Source: Chionis minor (lineage: Eukaryota > Chordata > Aves > Charadriiformes > Chionididae). From it: DNA of 64,000 nucleotides. The notes under the pieces were generated by a model. That model saw only the letters and a list, made by a program, of their open reading frames with translations. It was not told where the DNA came from and searched no databases. The stretch covers positions 421,693 to 485,692 of the forward strand of contig VZSF01002066.1 in the NCBI GenBank assembly GCA_013398295.1. The letters are read 5' to 3'. Within the stretch, counting starts at the first letter, position 1. Each line of letters begins with the position of its first letter. Of this stretch, positions 50,801 to 63,600 are shown in pieces. The position numbers were made by a program, and so were the translations under genes.

Positions 50801-52245
50801 GGTGGGCCAGGTGGCTTCTTCAGTCCGACCTGTTTTTCTCCTCTGTCTCTTAAGGACGGACTCCTAAGCATCCTTTTTCCCTTGAAACTTTTTTTTTTTC
50901 CCCCCTTTGAAAAGCTTTTTTTCCCTCCCCTTTTTCTTTTATTCTTCCCCTTGGAAATGCAATCTCATGATATGACTACTGGCGTCAGGTCTCTCACTGA
51001 AATGTCACGTATTGCCATCCCCTGTCTGTGGGCTCCTAAGAGCATCCTTATGGTAGTTGTGGTGGGATTCAGTCACTTAGAAGCTGGCAGCTGCTCAGGT
51101 TGGAGAGTTACCCTGTGGTAGCCATGCTATCCTCCAACCGCGCCAAGACGTGAGGAGCTTCTGGGACACTTCATGCAGTGTCTCAGGTGCTCTAAGGCAC
51201 ATAAAACAACAGTAGATGCATCATATTTTAGTAAATTTATTTACCTGATGTAACTGAGAATTCATTTATTTACTTATTTAGAGATTGTACCCGCAGGCTT
51301 GCAATCTAGCTCACCAGCTATTGCTCTCAGAGGTGGGTCACGCGCCGTCCCTGACATTGTCTTCCTTTACCAAAGGGTTGGGTAAGGGGCATGAGGAATT
51401 TGGGTGCCCATAGAAAATGTTGTCCCAGCACATCTTGACAAAAAACATCTCGTTATGGAAATAATTTTGATCTCTAACTACAGATCTTTCAATCTCTAGG
51501 GTACAGCTGCTCTCATGGCTGATGGTTTGTGTTGGGTACGAAGCGGTACCATGTTGGAAAGACCAGGTAATTCATTGGTTTGTATTTGCTTAGCTTTGTC
51601 CCACTCATTTTACTGCATGATTTTCAAGGGAAGGTTCTCTTTGCAAAACGAAATGGTTCCCACCTTGTGTTAAGCTCCAGTAAGAATTTGTTAAAAGCTT
51701 TGATCACAGGCTACCTGTTAATACACGGAATACTAAAGAGCCCTCCGTGATCGCAGGGGCAGACCAGAATTAATATTATTTTTTATTTGTTATAAGCATA
51801 CTATTTGTAATAATTTACAGACATTCTTGAATTTATAAATATCAAGATTTTGCCAAATATTTTAACTGTCCCTCTATGGCAAATTGTCTTTAAATACTGG
51901 CTGTTTTTTCTTTTTAACATTTACTTGTGGACCAGAAACACTTGCAGTCTATTGCCCCTGGCCTTCTGTGAGAATGTTAGTTAGCAATGCTCATAAAAAC
52001 TCAATTCATCAATGTGAACATAATTTGCTATGAACAGAAAGCTCACAAAAGGGTGAATTTGTCAGATAGACAGGTGGCCTGAGATCTCTCCCTGATACTG
52101 AACGATATGAATAATAGATTCTGGTAAATGTATGCCAAGACTTGAGCTGTAAACACAGCTGCCTCCATTCCCTTCCAGAATAACAGCTTCGAGAACGAAA
52201 GCACAGGAACCACAGTTCCACCTGAGGACTAAGCCTGTGCACGTT

Positions 52246-52274
52246 CACACACACACAAACACACACGCACACAC
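52246..52274. repeat. (CA)n microsatellite, imperfect
   Basis: CA repeats broken by single A and G insertions over about 29 bases. Likely length-variable. Confidence 0.92.
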
Positions 52275-52472
52275 ATGCAATGTACTTGCAGGCTCACAAA
52301 GAAAACAAGCCCCAGAAAAAGGACATAGCTGTTTCCAGCTTCTTTTGCAGACCCTTACTATGAACGGATTTTAACATGTGTGGAGAGCAGAAGGAGAGAA
52401 TAATAGAAAACATTTAAAATATATTTTAAAATATCTGCAGTCACAGAAATAAACCTTTCTGTGATCCAAATG

Positions 52473-52557
52473 AAAAAAAAAAAAAAAAAACCCAAACCCT
52501 CAGCTGGCTTTTGTAGGTAAAGGATCCAGACGTAAAATGGAAAAAAAAAAAAAAAAA
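52473..52557. repeat. Two nearby poly-A runs (A18 and A17)
   Basis: A18 at 52473-52490 and A17 at 52541-52557 are separated by 50 bases of mixed sequence. On the sense (minus) strand they are poly-T. Confidence 0.95.
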
Positions 52558-55500
52558 GCATCATAATGTTGCAGTTGAACATGTATAAAATAAAATTATA
52601 GAGCTTTTTTCCTTTGATACTACTTTCAAAAATTAGTTAACTGTGATGATCCTAGCTAGACTTGCACAACACTGGGGTTTTTTTCTGTTGCAGGTTATTA
52701 GTATTTATTTATACTGCATTCAGTTTTAGCTGGGTTTTTTAGGCTTAAATCATTAATTACTGTCCATAGACTGGGGTAGAAAGATGTTATATGTGCAAAA
52801 ATGACCTTTCGGCTTTTCTAATGAACAGCTTTCTGCTGGATGGTTGCCCAACATAACTTTAGAGCAGGCTAAAGCCTGTTCCAGGCGATCCCAGTGACCG
52901 ACGGTACAAAAGGGTTGCTGTAATGTTTGGAGACCAGCGGGAAGGACCTAATCCTGGGTCAGGCCTCTCTGGCAGCATCATAGAGGTGGGAGGAAAAGAA
53001 CCATCGGACACTGACTTTGCGCTGCTGAAAAAAACCCCAAACAAGTCTTCAAATGGACTCAGTTGGGGCCAGCCACGTTCATTTGGAGAGACCATTAACA
53101 GTGTGGTACAAATGCTCTGATGCAGTTGACTTTAAAGGGCAGACGTGTAATGTATTGCAGGAGAGAATGGCTGGCTGAAGGGCTTGTTTTGGGCCATCAA
53201 AGGCTTTTATTTTTGCAGTTCTAGCTGAGGGCTCTCAGCTCTATTCTTTGCATGCTCAAGGTTTAATATATTTTCCCACTTATAGGTACAAAACAAAGGA
53301 TTTTTCCCACCCTAGCATGCCTTACTTTAGGGATAAGGCGGGCTCCTTATTTGATCCTCCCCTGGCAGTCATATAGCCCAGGAAATGAATTGGGAATTGT
53401 ATCATCTGAAGTTCGTACATGTTTGTTAATATTTGTTATTTAGGGAGGATGCTTCTCTGTAATGAGTTGGCTAAGGTGAGCGACATGTAGCACTGAATGC
53501 AGAACCAACACATCCTAAAGCTCCCCAAATGTGACCGCATATGAGATATTAAAGGCAAAATGGAAGTTCGGAACAAATGAAATCACTGTCAGAATAATAA
53601 AAGAGAAATGAGCTATGATCTAATCTGTTTTCTAGCAGTGTCACAGAGGAGCTATAATAAAAGCTATTTGCAAAGTTCAGAATCATTTCCCGTGCAAAGC
53701 CATTCACACACTGTACGACTCTGGACAAATGGAGGGGGTCTTGGCTTTGCCAAAAAAATTGTATGTGGATAGTTTACTATTAGTTTTAAGTTTGTGCACC
53801 TAAATTTCCCTGTTGGCTGCAATTTAAGCTCCCCCCGTCTCTGAGATGGCACATGAACTTGTGCACCTGGCTTTCTCCCTCTGTTTTTTGGTGTATCATC
53901 TTCACCCCTTCCCGATTACAAACGGCAAGTGTAAAGGACAAGCAGAAAAAGGATAAAGTCACATCACTGGATGCTTATCTAACCTGTTTTTGCACCATGC
54001 ATGCTACAAATGAGAGCACAGCAAAAGATGTATTGTGTCCTCTTTGGAAACGCTCGTTCTGTTCTTCTCCTTGGAACAACGCATGAAGTGCAATCCCAGT
54101 TACGGGGTGTCTCTGTTTCTGTGGCATCGCCTCTGTGCACAGTGTGTGAGGAAGAGGCATACAAAAGGGGCACAAAGAAGGATGAAGTGAGTGTATAAAT
54201 GCCCGTTTCCTCCTTGATCTTCACAATGAATATATGACAAGTGATTAAAAAAATGATGGAGGTATACCTACAGCCTTGCCTAGGGGTAGTGAAGCAGCTA
54301 CTCCATACGCTCCTCCTTATAAAGCAAGTAAAAACAACTTAAGGCTGTTCAAAATGGTGCCAGTTTCTCTGTGTTATATTTTTTTTTGCGTTTTAAAGGG
54401 GATATAGGTTGGACAGCTGGAAATGTGACTGAACCAAAGAGAAGAACGTGGAGCAGAGCTGAGCCGAACTTGCTTCAGGCTGTGGAAAAAGTATGCAAAG
54501 GTGGAAAACAGCATCCTCCACTGATTTCTGCACACGTGGAATAGCAGCAAGTGAGCTCTATATCCATTCTTCCCATTGCAGTTCAGTGCCTTTTACTGTA
54601 TGTAGATTAAGGCATGGCACAGGGAGAAAAAGGAGGAGAAACTCCTATATTGGCAACATAACAGCAATGTCAAACTTTTGGATATCTGCAGTAGAGATTT
54701 AAGAGCAGAACAGACCCCATGTATATATATAAAAGCTCCCTGTCTATCAAAGGGGCTGGTGACCCAGAGATATACTCACTTGGAAAGAAATGAACTATTT
54801 AGCATCAACGGGAAGAACAATAATGACAGCGAGCTGTGGGACCTCCTCGGTTCCCTAGAGCCTGACAGAATGGCTGGAATGTTCCCCTCTAAATGTTTTG
54901 GTGTGTGCTTTTATCTCCTGTCCAGGATGGCGTGTATTGGAAATGCAGTTTGATACGGTCATTCATCGTGAAGACCTGGTGAGGAGTGGTAATAAATTGC
55001 CTCCTGGACTTCACAGGGCTGGGCACTATCCTCTGTGAGAGGGACTCTGCCAGACTTGCCTGTGTTGCTTAGCAGAGAGACATGTAAAATACATCTAGGA
55101 TTCTTGTATGCAACCAGCATGCAGGTCTCAAAATGCAAAAGTGGGCAAATCACTTATTTGCACCCCACTCTTTTGATTGTCTTTGCACAAATCTCTTCCT
55201 AATCGTCCCAATTCCCATTACACCTGTCGTTACATCTCACTTTCCTCTTTGCTTGCCAGTCTTTCTCTTTCCCTCAAATATATCTCATGCTCCAAAGAAA
55301 AAGAAAAAAAAAATTAAAAATATCACAGAGTGGGGCATTTATTCATTATTAATAAATATCTTATCTGGCAATACAGGTAAGGTGAAGAATCTTATTTTTG
55401 CATTTTACCAAACACGGAAATTACTATGCAAAGTGATAAAATAATTCTCCTGCTGCCTGCAAAAGCACCATCGTGCAGTCAGCGTGAGTCACAGCAAAAC

Positions 55501-57834
55501 CCAAAGTCAAATAAATGTACAACGCGGTGGCTGTTTGTGGGGAGGCCTTATGTGTAGAGAAGACAAATATTGAGGTTCTCGGTGGAAGTCAGCATTGCTG
55601 TGTCAATAGAGATGACTGCGTGACGCTACAGTGGACCACAACGCAGGAGCTCACCCGGTTATGACATTGCATGGTGGACTTCACAGGGTAATTTTGGTAC
55701 TTTCTGACATATTGAACATGAAAGCTAAATGGACAGCTTAAGAATAGGAAGTGCGATCCAACCCCGCTACCCATCCTATTATAATGCTGGTGTTATTTGT
55801 TTGTACATTAAAAAAAAAAAAAGAATCACAGATGACATGTAGCTTCTACGCATTCTTTTCAAGTGTTTCAGTTTCTGACTGACTAATGATAGATCTTAAG
55901 ATCAGGCTGTTGCAGAAAATATGAGACTACCTATGAGCCTAAGCAAGTCTATTCTGAAAAGGAAAGTTGATTCGTGTTATCTAACATAGATATTATTGAA
56001 ATCCACCTCTGTCTATACTTCCCGAACTCCAGCCTCAACAGTCCTCGAATACAAAACATTTGTATTTCTATTGATCAATTATTCTTCATAGCAGTATCTA
56101 GTCTTTCTTTCTGATGCAGCTCCTCATTTCCACCTCCACGCTGCTCCTAGGTTCCCTAATTATGTTTGATTATTACACCACAATCGGCAATAACAAAAAA
56201 ATATTTAGTCAGGTAAGCTTGCCATGTTTTTCTGCACGTGATACAACTAACCCTGATGTTTCCATGCCAAATGCATGACCAGGACAGTAAACGTATTTAC
56301 AAAGGAAAGAGCGGTATAAAATGAACAGCATTTTACAAGCAAGTAAAGGCATTATTATTTATGAAGAAGAACATACTACATAGCTCACAGTGCACAAACT
56401 GATCAAGAAATAGGACGCATACATAGATTTTCTGATCTTTTGCCTGTTCCCAGAAGTCACAGTAAAACTACATGGCTCCACAACTAAGAAATGACCTTAA
56501 AGCCACAGGAGAATCCCCATGCGTAGAGGAGTCCTTTGGTGACTTAAAGCTGCCACACTGATTCTTCTGAAGTTATGACTTGGAGCCAGCTCAGAGAGAC
56601 CTCAGCTTTTTGTCCATAAACTCACGAGACAGACGTGCCACAATATCCAAGGTCTAATTAGGCACAAACATCCAGTAGAGTGTTAATACAAGCCATAAAA
56701 AAAACCCCAAATATATTGGTTTTTGTTTTTTTTTTTATTGGGGAAAAAAACAAATTCCAGGAAATCAAATATTGCACAGAATATTGGGCATCTATGGCCA
56801 AACAATTAAAAAAGAAAGAAAGAAAAAAAAAAAGTCTGCTATGGGGAATGAATTAAAGAATGAAAAAGGCCAACGTTCCACCCAAGGATATGTAACCAAG
56901 CTCCTGGAAAGCACACTCTGGTTGCATTTGCAGCAGTGTCAGGCTGGTGCACCAGGGGAACGCAGTGCGGCCGGGTCACACCGGCAAACGACACAATCTC
57001 TGGACACACCGTATAGCTCTCAGTAAAGCCTCTAAGCTGCCGGAGGAAGCATTCCTACATTATTTCTCCAGCACATTGTCTTCAAGTGAACACCTCCTTT
57101 GCCTCCTGATGTAGGAAAATATATTACAGACACTCAGCTGGAGTAAGGGAGTCTTGCGGTCACAGAGAAGAGCTGCCTCTCCCAGGTCACAGACCCTAAA
57201 ATTACTCCTACACTGTTTGGAGGGCTGAGATGGCCTTAGCCTTATCTGAAGGTTTTTGGAGGTTTTTTTTTTTTTTAATGGCAAATTTATGCGTGTTATG
57301 TATACACATACATATTATGATAGCTGACATGACTAAAAGAGTACAAAGGGAAACTTACTTCTTCACTAAATATGCAATTTAATACCCTATATATAAAAAA
57401 ACCAAACCTAAATTAAAAATCCCATTCCGCCTTCCCCCACCAAGACCCAACGGTTCGGCATTTTTGAAGGAAAGTTCCGAAGTACCCCAAGCTGTTTTCT
57501 ATGCTTTGTGGCAAAGCCTCAGTATACCAGTAAGTCTCTAACTCCACTTGAACTATTGCACTAAACATAGAGATGGCCCTTTCTTCCCTAAAACGTTCTG
57601 GGCCACAAGCTGGATGTGTCAGCAATATAGCAGATGGGGAAAATGTATACAAGTATATTAATTTTGTGGCCCAGATTTATGCAGAACACATATTTGTGCA
57701 GATTTCATATAGGATTTTAAATCGTGTTTTAACCCTTACTAGATAGATGTGAAGCTTCAAAAGAGCACTAAAATATAGTAAAAATGTTTGTAGAGTGGGG
57801 AAGTGGAACGCAGAGGGCTGCTTTGGTACCTGAT

Positions 57835-57960
57835 TTGCACAAGTTAATCTGCATGCCTCAGTTTACTTACTGTGAAATTTTAATACTAGTGCTAGTGATG
57901 TCCCAATGATTTCGCAAAGCTTAGTTAATTAGCTCATAATTAAATAGGTTCTTAAAGCTT
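57835..57960 (+). mobile_element. MIR-type SINE relic, worn
   Basis: The block GCACAAGTTAATCTGCATGC, then CTCAGTTTACTTACTGTGAA and ATTTTAATACTAGTGCTAGT, follows the MIR order (CAAGTTACTTAACCTCTCTG, CTCAGTTTCCTCATCTGTAA, then ATAATA). It is heavily diverged; edges are uncertain. Confidence 0.55.
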
Positions 57961-59555
57961 CCAGGATGAAAGAGCTGGGTGGAAAAAGGCAATAAAAGAA
58001 TTAATATTGCGATTCTTTTTCTTTTTTCTTTTTTTCCAAGGAAGATCTGCTGATGTGCCTGCATGTTCACAAATATTCAGGTGAGCATTTTCATTCACTC
58101 GAAAATCAACCAAAGGCAAAAGGGCTGTGAATGCCAGAGTAGAGAAGTCTTTCTGAGAACATTCATACCAGATGTGTGCTCATGACCATCCCGAAAAAAA
58201 CTCTTTTCAATGTTTGCACAATGATTTGTCAACGAGTTGTAACTGTCCATGAATTATTTGCCAAAGGAAAAAAAAAAAAAAACCACCCAACAAAAAACCA
58301 CACAAAACCCTAATGGCTTTGTAAGTTGGGCTATATGCACTTTTCAAACTGCTTTAACTCGAGCCGTTTAGAAATGAGTGCGGCAATTTTGGCGCGGTCA
58401 GAGCTGTACCCTTATCTAGGATGGGGCGACTCCTTAAATTTTACTGTGGTCTACTGAGAAACTCTAATGAGGGCTGCAAATTTGTTTGGTTTTTTTTTTC
58501 CCTGAGGTTTAACGGGTAAACTTCGAGGTGTTGCCTGGGCTTGCTGGTGTGGGTGTCGCGGGCTGCCGGCAGGGCTGGGCTCTGCCACGGCACGGTGGGG
58601 ATGGCAGGAAGTCATGCAGCTACTGCAGGACTGGGGAACAGCACTGGGAAAACCCACTTGCAGCGTGGCTCTGCGGCAGGGTTTTCTGTTCAGGGAAGCC
58701 CGGGGTAGCGGTAAGCCTCCGAAGGGCTTTATTTATTTGTTTGTTTAGGTTGAAGAGACCAAAATAGGTTTTACGCTATTTACATGGGGAATGTTATAGT
58801 GCTTAATTTTTTTTGTGTTCCCCACAACTGTGATGGGACCGTCAACCCTCAGTGAGATGTTCAAAGACCTGCACCAATGCATTGAGAGAGATTCAGCAGC
58901 TTCGGCATGAGCGCAGCCAGCAGCCTGAAGTGACCCCAGACTGTAAAACCACACAGAGCCACCAACAACACAGAAACCACGGAGAAAAACGCTCTCCCAG
59001 ATTCTTCTGGAGAGGTAAAGGTCTGTCTCTGGGCTTCCTTCCCAGCCTCTGCCTTGCTCCTGGGCTTAGGTGGCCATGTCCTTTTCTGCAGGACATGGTA
59101 GCACCAACATCTCAACCCACACGTTGCTTTCCAGCAAGAAACGCCCTCTTTCACTGCAGCACTATGGATAAGCTAGTCTGTAAAGAGTCTTGAGTTATAA
59201 GTATCACTTTAATACTATTATAAAGTAAATACTTATAATGCTGACTATTGTATGTAAATACTAAGTATTACAAAGCTTCCTGATATGCTCTACAACCAGC
59301 CTTGGGCACCTTCTGTGTTAAAATTGAGCCAACTTTAGGGTTAGCACCTGCCTAATCTTTATTTATTCCTGGAGGGTATCCAGATAAACTTTATACTGAG
59401 GCGTGTTGGGGACAGGTGAGACTTACAGACACAAATAATTTTGTGAGGCTGGTCCTAACTGTTTATTTATCTATATGTCACTAGACATGGCCACACTATG
59501 GGTCTGTACCTTTTTGTGCTAGAGAAGGATAAAGCCTGCAAATCATCCCTTAAAT

Positions 59556-59816
59556 TCATCCCCCAAACGTTGAGGGACTTAATGACTGATACACAGTGGA
59601 AGTGACAGACGGGAAAACCCTGTCAACCCCCAGGTCCAGAAGATAAGCTAAAACATTTTCAAAGAATTCATCATGCCTGGCATCATAAAAGTGGCTCAGG
59701 TGAATAATTCCCAGTGAATTTTTAACACAACTTCTATGTAAGTAATGCACAAAAGGAAACCAGTCTAAACCATCCGTTAAAATATTCTCCACAGTAAATT
59801 TGACAAGCTTAAGCAA
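59556..59816 (-). other. Unrecognised protein-like open frame, possible relic
   Basis: About 86 codons are open on the minus strand and end at TGA. There is no ATG start: the frame begins at TTG, a few codons after an upstream stop. The predicted residues are balanced and not low-complexity, with hydrophobic and acidic stretches such as GLDWFPFVHYLHR and DEFFENVLAYLLDLG. I do not recognise the family. It could be a decayed pseudogene, a missed exon, or chance. A sequence resembling an acceptor (CTTTTCAG) lies upstream, but the exon it would define runs into the upstream stop in this frame. Confidence 0.2.
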
Positions 59817-59888
59817 AAAAAATTTGTATCAACTGAAAAGCCCGCATTTATATAGTACCTTATTCAATAACTCAGGAGAACATACAGT

Positions 59889-59909
59889 ATGCTATCTGCA
59901 GGATAGCAT
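59889..59909. repeat. 8-bp inverted repeat (hairpin)
   Basis: ATGCTATC and GATAGCAT flank TGCAG. It is followed by a T run. No element was recognised around it. Confidence 0.85.
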
Positions 59910-60329
59910 TTTTTTTTTTCCTCCAGATGTCTCTTTTTCCTTCCAGAAGTTGCAGAGCATTGGACAAGCAGTAACAGATGATGAACACATGCATAACTAC
60001 AAATGGGCAAGCTGATTGTTTTCAGAATTGGTATAAACATTTGCTCTTGGATTGAGATTTAGCCCATAGCAAATCTTTACATTCTCGTTATAAACCTCTG
60101 ACAAAAAGAGCTTCTAATGAAAATGCTGACAGTGTGAAAACGTGGTTATGGTCAGGAAAACAAATGGATAAAAAGTGGCATTTTGTAGTTCCATATGTAT
60201 ACTTCATCGGGGAAGTCTTTGTTAAGTTTACATTTCAAAGCAAAACTTGATGATAACTGCTTCTCCTACCCTTTCTATTTAGGGCCCTCAAACCTACTAC
60301 TATTGCTGCTATCTCCTACACTAGCATTT

Positions 60330-60360
60330 AAAACAAAACAAAACAAAACAAAACAAAACA
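60330..60360. repeat. (AAAAC)6 microsatellite
   Basis: Six perfect tandem copies of AAAAC. Confidence 0.97.
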
Positions 60361-60627
60361 GCGGCTGAGATATGAACTTCTCAGAGAGCCAGCAGCTGGA
60401 TTTTTACCATCTCTTTTATTTTTGATTATATAGATAATAGTAGAGCCCAACAGCCCCAATCAGGACACGGCCTCACTGCGGTAGGGTGTTAAAGACTGAA
60501 AAAAAAAAAAAGAGGAGGAAAAACACACATGGCAGAGAGCACTGCATTGTGTGTCTTTGCATGAAGAGCACGGCAGGAGGAGGAGGAGGAAGAAGGGCCC
60601 AACAGGACAGTAGAGGTGAGACAGACA

Positions 60628-60649
60628 CTTTGGGAAGGTTTTCCCAAAG
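60628..60649. repeat. 9-bp perfect inverted repeat (hairpin)
   Basis: CTTTGGGAA (60628-60636) and TTCCCAAAG (60641-60649) enclose GGTT. It is intronic and of unknown role. Confidence 0.85.
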
Positions 60650-63600
60650 GCCTATGCTACTTCTTGGGAGGTACAAAAAGAGGCCCCTGTCCCTCTCCTG
60701 CCTGAAAGTGGGGTATCTGGAAGGCTATGACATTTATTCTAAACTTAGACTTGATGTCTAAGATGTCTTGATATCTAAGACTATTCAGGCTACTGTGAAG
60801 GAAGTGCCAATATGGGAACCGAAGAGGATTACCATGCTGGGGAGTGTTTCAGCCCTGCAATATGCGAAAAAAAAGCAAAAGGAAAAATGGTTTGGGGCGT
60901 CTAAGACATGTTTGGGACTGATGGTTAGAATGAAGGACAAGGGAAGGCTTTACAAGCTTTTGTACCCACTTTGGTGAGGAGAAGTTTGAGTGGCTAAAGT
61001 GGCTCCAGACACACCGTGCCCGCAGCCTCGCTGGCCATTTCGTGGTCCTCAGGGCAGCAGCGTGGGAAGAGGCAGATGCATATGAAGTCCATTGAATATT
61101 CTTTACCAAAGCACAAGCAAAACGCAGGTCAGTGGGTGACAACGGAACAGAAATGTGGGTTTACAGGCAGAGACCATTGGAATGTTTTTTGGGACAAACC
61201 ACTGAATTAGGTGCTATCTGATAGAGCACTTCTGTCTGTCTTCAACACCATCAGGGCTCACTAGGCTTGCTTTAAACTAGCAACTATGGAATAAAAGAAA
61301 AAGATAAGAAAACATAAGACAGAAAAAAAAAAATTGAAGTCCTCAACCCAAGTTCTTAAGAACTAGGAATGTCAAACAAACATGGGGGACTGATAACCAG
61401 GAGGAAATCAGACAAAGTGATGGTGCAATAGGGTGTGCAGGAGAGTAGAATCTGGCACGGTACTTACAGTGGCTTCCCTGGTTATGGTGGGGAGGGAAGT
61501 AGGGTCACATCTCTGCAACAGATGGGTCCTCTCCAGTTCTGGAGCCCATTATTATGAGAAAGACACTGAAAATCGTCAGGATACTCACACAACCAAAACC
61601 CCGAAAACTAATTACGAAAAATCAACAAAAACCAATCTGGAATACTGTGTTAGCAGCAAGCAATGATGTATGTGGTGAGATGAAAAGGAGCTTGGTTAAA
61701 TCATGACTGAGGGTGCCAGAGGAATGGCAATGAACTACTAACACCTGAAGGAACCAAACACGAAGGATAAGGTGGTGCCTCCTGCAGACCAAGCAAAAGT
61801 TTTGTTAGTGACTTCAGTGTGACCCAAATTCTGCTGCAAGGAGACAGAGGAAATGTTCAGCACAATGAAGAGGATATTGGAAATAATGCTTTTGCATAAA
61901 GCAAATGAAAATGTAGCTGAATTTCAGGAAGACCTCCTGACAGCAAAATTGCCTGTGGAACCGGAAAATCCTCACGCTGCCGCAGACAGTAAACAAACAC
62001 ACTGCTCAGAAAGACTTCGCTGGCTTGTGGTATAATGAACACAGAATTATATCGTTGCGACAATATACACTCGCTGAATTTGACTCCACTTGAAGAGATG
62101 AGAGCTCTTAAGTTGCTACGTTGAAAACAATTTAATTGAACCTGGCTAATTAGAATATAACAAGTAGTTAAAAATTATGCAATGCTTTAAAAATCTTTTA
62201 ATTAATTTGAAATTCCGATGGCAAATTAGTGAACGTACGTCAGTAACTTCCTGTGCTTGACTGAATACATCATAGAAAAAAAAAAAAGATATATTTTGTC
62301 AATAGGGACACTGAGAAAACATACACAAGTAGAAAATAATAATGTAGAGTAAGGAATAATTAATTAATTCAAGCTTCAAGATAAGATCACTGTGTCCTGC
62401 TGACCCTACATGTTAATCAGTTGATTGATTAATTGCTACAATCATAATAATTATAGGGTGTAAATCTAAATACATTTAATGATAGTTTACACTTAGAATA
62501 AAAATGTCTTTTATGTCTGCTTATCTTCGTCATTTCTTGAAGACTAGTCATATTTTTTTTCTTAGCCATAAATAAACCTGAAGCATTTTTAGATGTTATC
62601 TTTGTGATGAGGTAGGTTTATACTTTGTTCATTTGATCAGCAATATTTTTTTTGTGGCCTCCACCTCCTGTCTAATGAAAAATATGTTCCTAGATGAAAA
62701 ACAATTGATTATGTGCAGTAACTAATTCAGCTTCATCAAAAGCTCATCCTTAAATGAAAGACAAGGGGACATATCAATAAGGCTACTGTATAGTTATAGA
62801 CTGTATTTAACCGGAAGAGTTTTACATATTGAATGCTTCTTCCACCACATATACACTCAGTCAGAGGTGAAATGGCAAAGCGGATCAGCAGCACAGAAAA
62901 ATACTAAAGAAAACAATCTAAAGAAAATTCTGCTGATATCTGATTTATGGGCAATTCAGAAGATCTTGACATCTACATCATCTTTGAATTTGTGCAGTTT
63001 CTCGCTAAACCTAATCATGCCTTATGACTGCACTGAAAGAAAGATATGTGTCTTTGTATCTCAACTGGCATAGCTAAAATCTAGTTTTCTACTAAAAAAA
63101 TCATGAAAAGAAGAAACAAGGGTCACTGTTAAATCTGTTAAACATTGTTAAAATGCACTGCTAAAGACTAGATCTTGAGTTACTAAGGACTTCCTAAGTC
63201 AGTAATACGGTGTTTCAGTAGGAATGACAGGTAGAAGTTGTAGTTGTTTGTAGTCTGCGTGTCCCATGGATAAAAAAACTCCTGCTTCTATCATTGCCAA
63301 CCTGGTTAACAAGCCCGACATGTTTGGTCGTGGCTTCTACTTAGATTATAAGTCCTTTGTAATGCGCTTGAAGCGGAAAGTGGCCTGAAGAGGGAATTTC
63401 ATTTGCTTCCATTTAAACTGAGAAAGAATAGCAAAACACCTTGGTGAATCAAACATCCAATTTATTCCTGTTTTTAACGCTAAAGAAAAATAAATCTTGA
63501 TTTTAATTTCATTCTTGCTATTGCAAAATATTAGGAAGTCCTAAATAAGTGTGTACCTTATTTGTTTTAAAAGAAAAGTATGTTTCAGTTAAAGTACAGA

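Larger units (their letters stand above)
50801..57834. other. Intronic DNA, no gene recognised
   Basis: No RhoGAP or other recognisable exon was found on either strand. It contains T-rich tracts at 50890-50945, a CA-type microsatellite and two A runs (listed separately), and frames around 52859-53120 open on both strands without a domain. Confidence 0.5.

Noticed and set aside
50463..50867. 134-codon plus frame through the CpG patch
   Set aside because: GC-rich DNA leaves frames open on both strands. It is alanine/arginine-rich with no motif.
61529..61650. Possible old CR1 fragment
   Set aside because: Two CR1-like words are present, but the rest does not follow the element.
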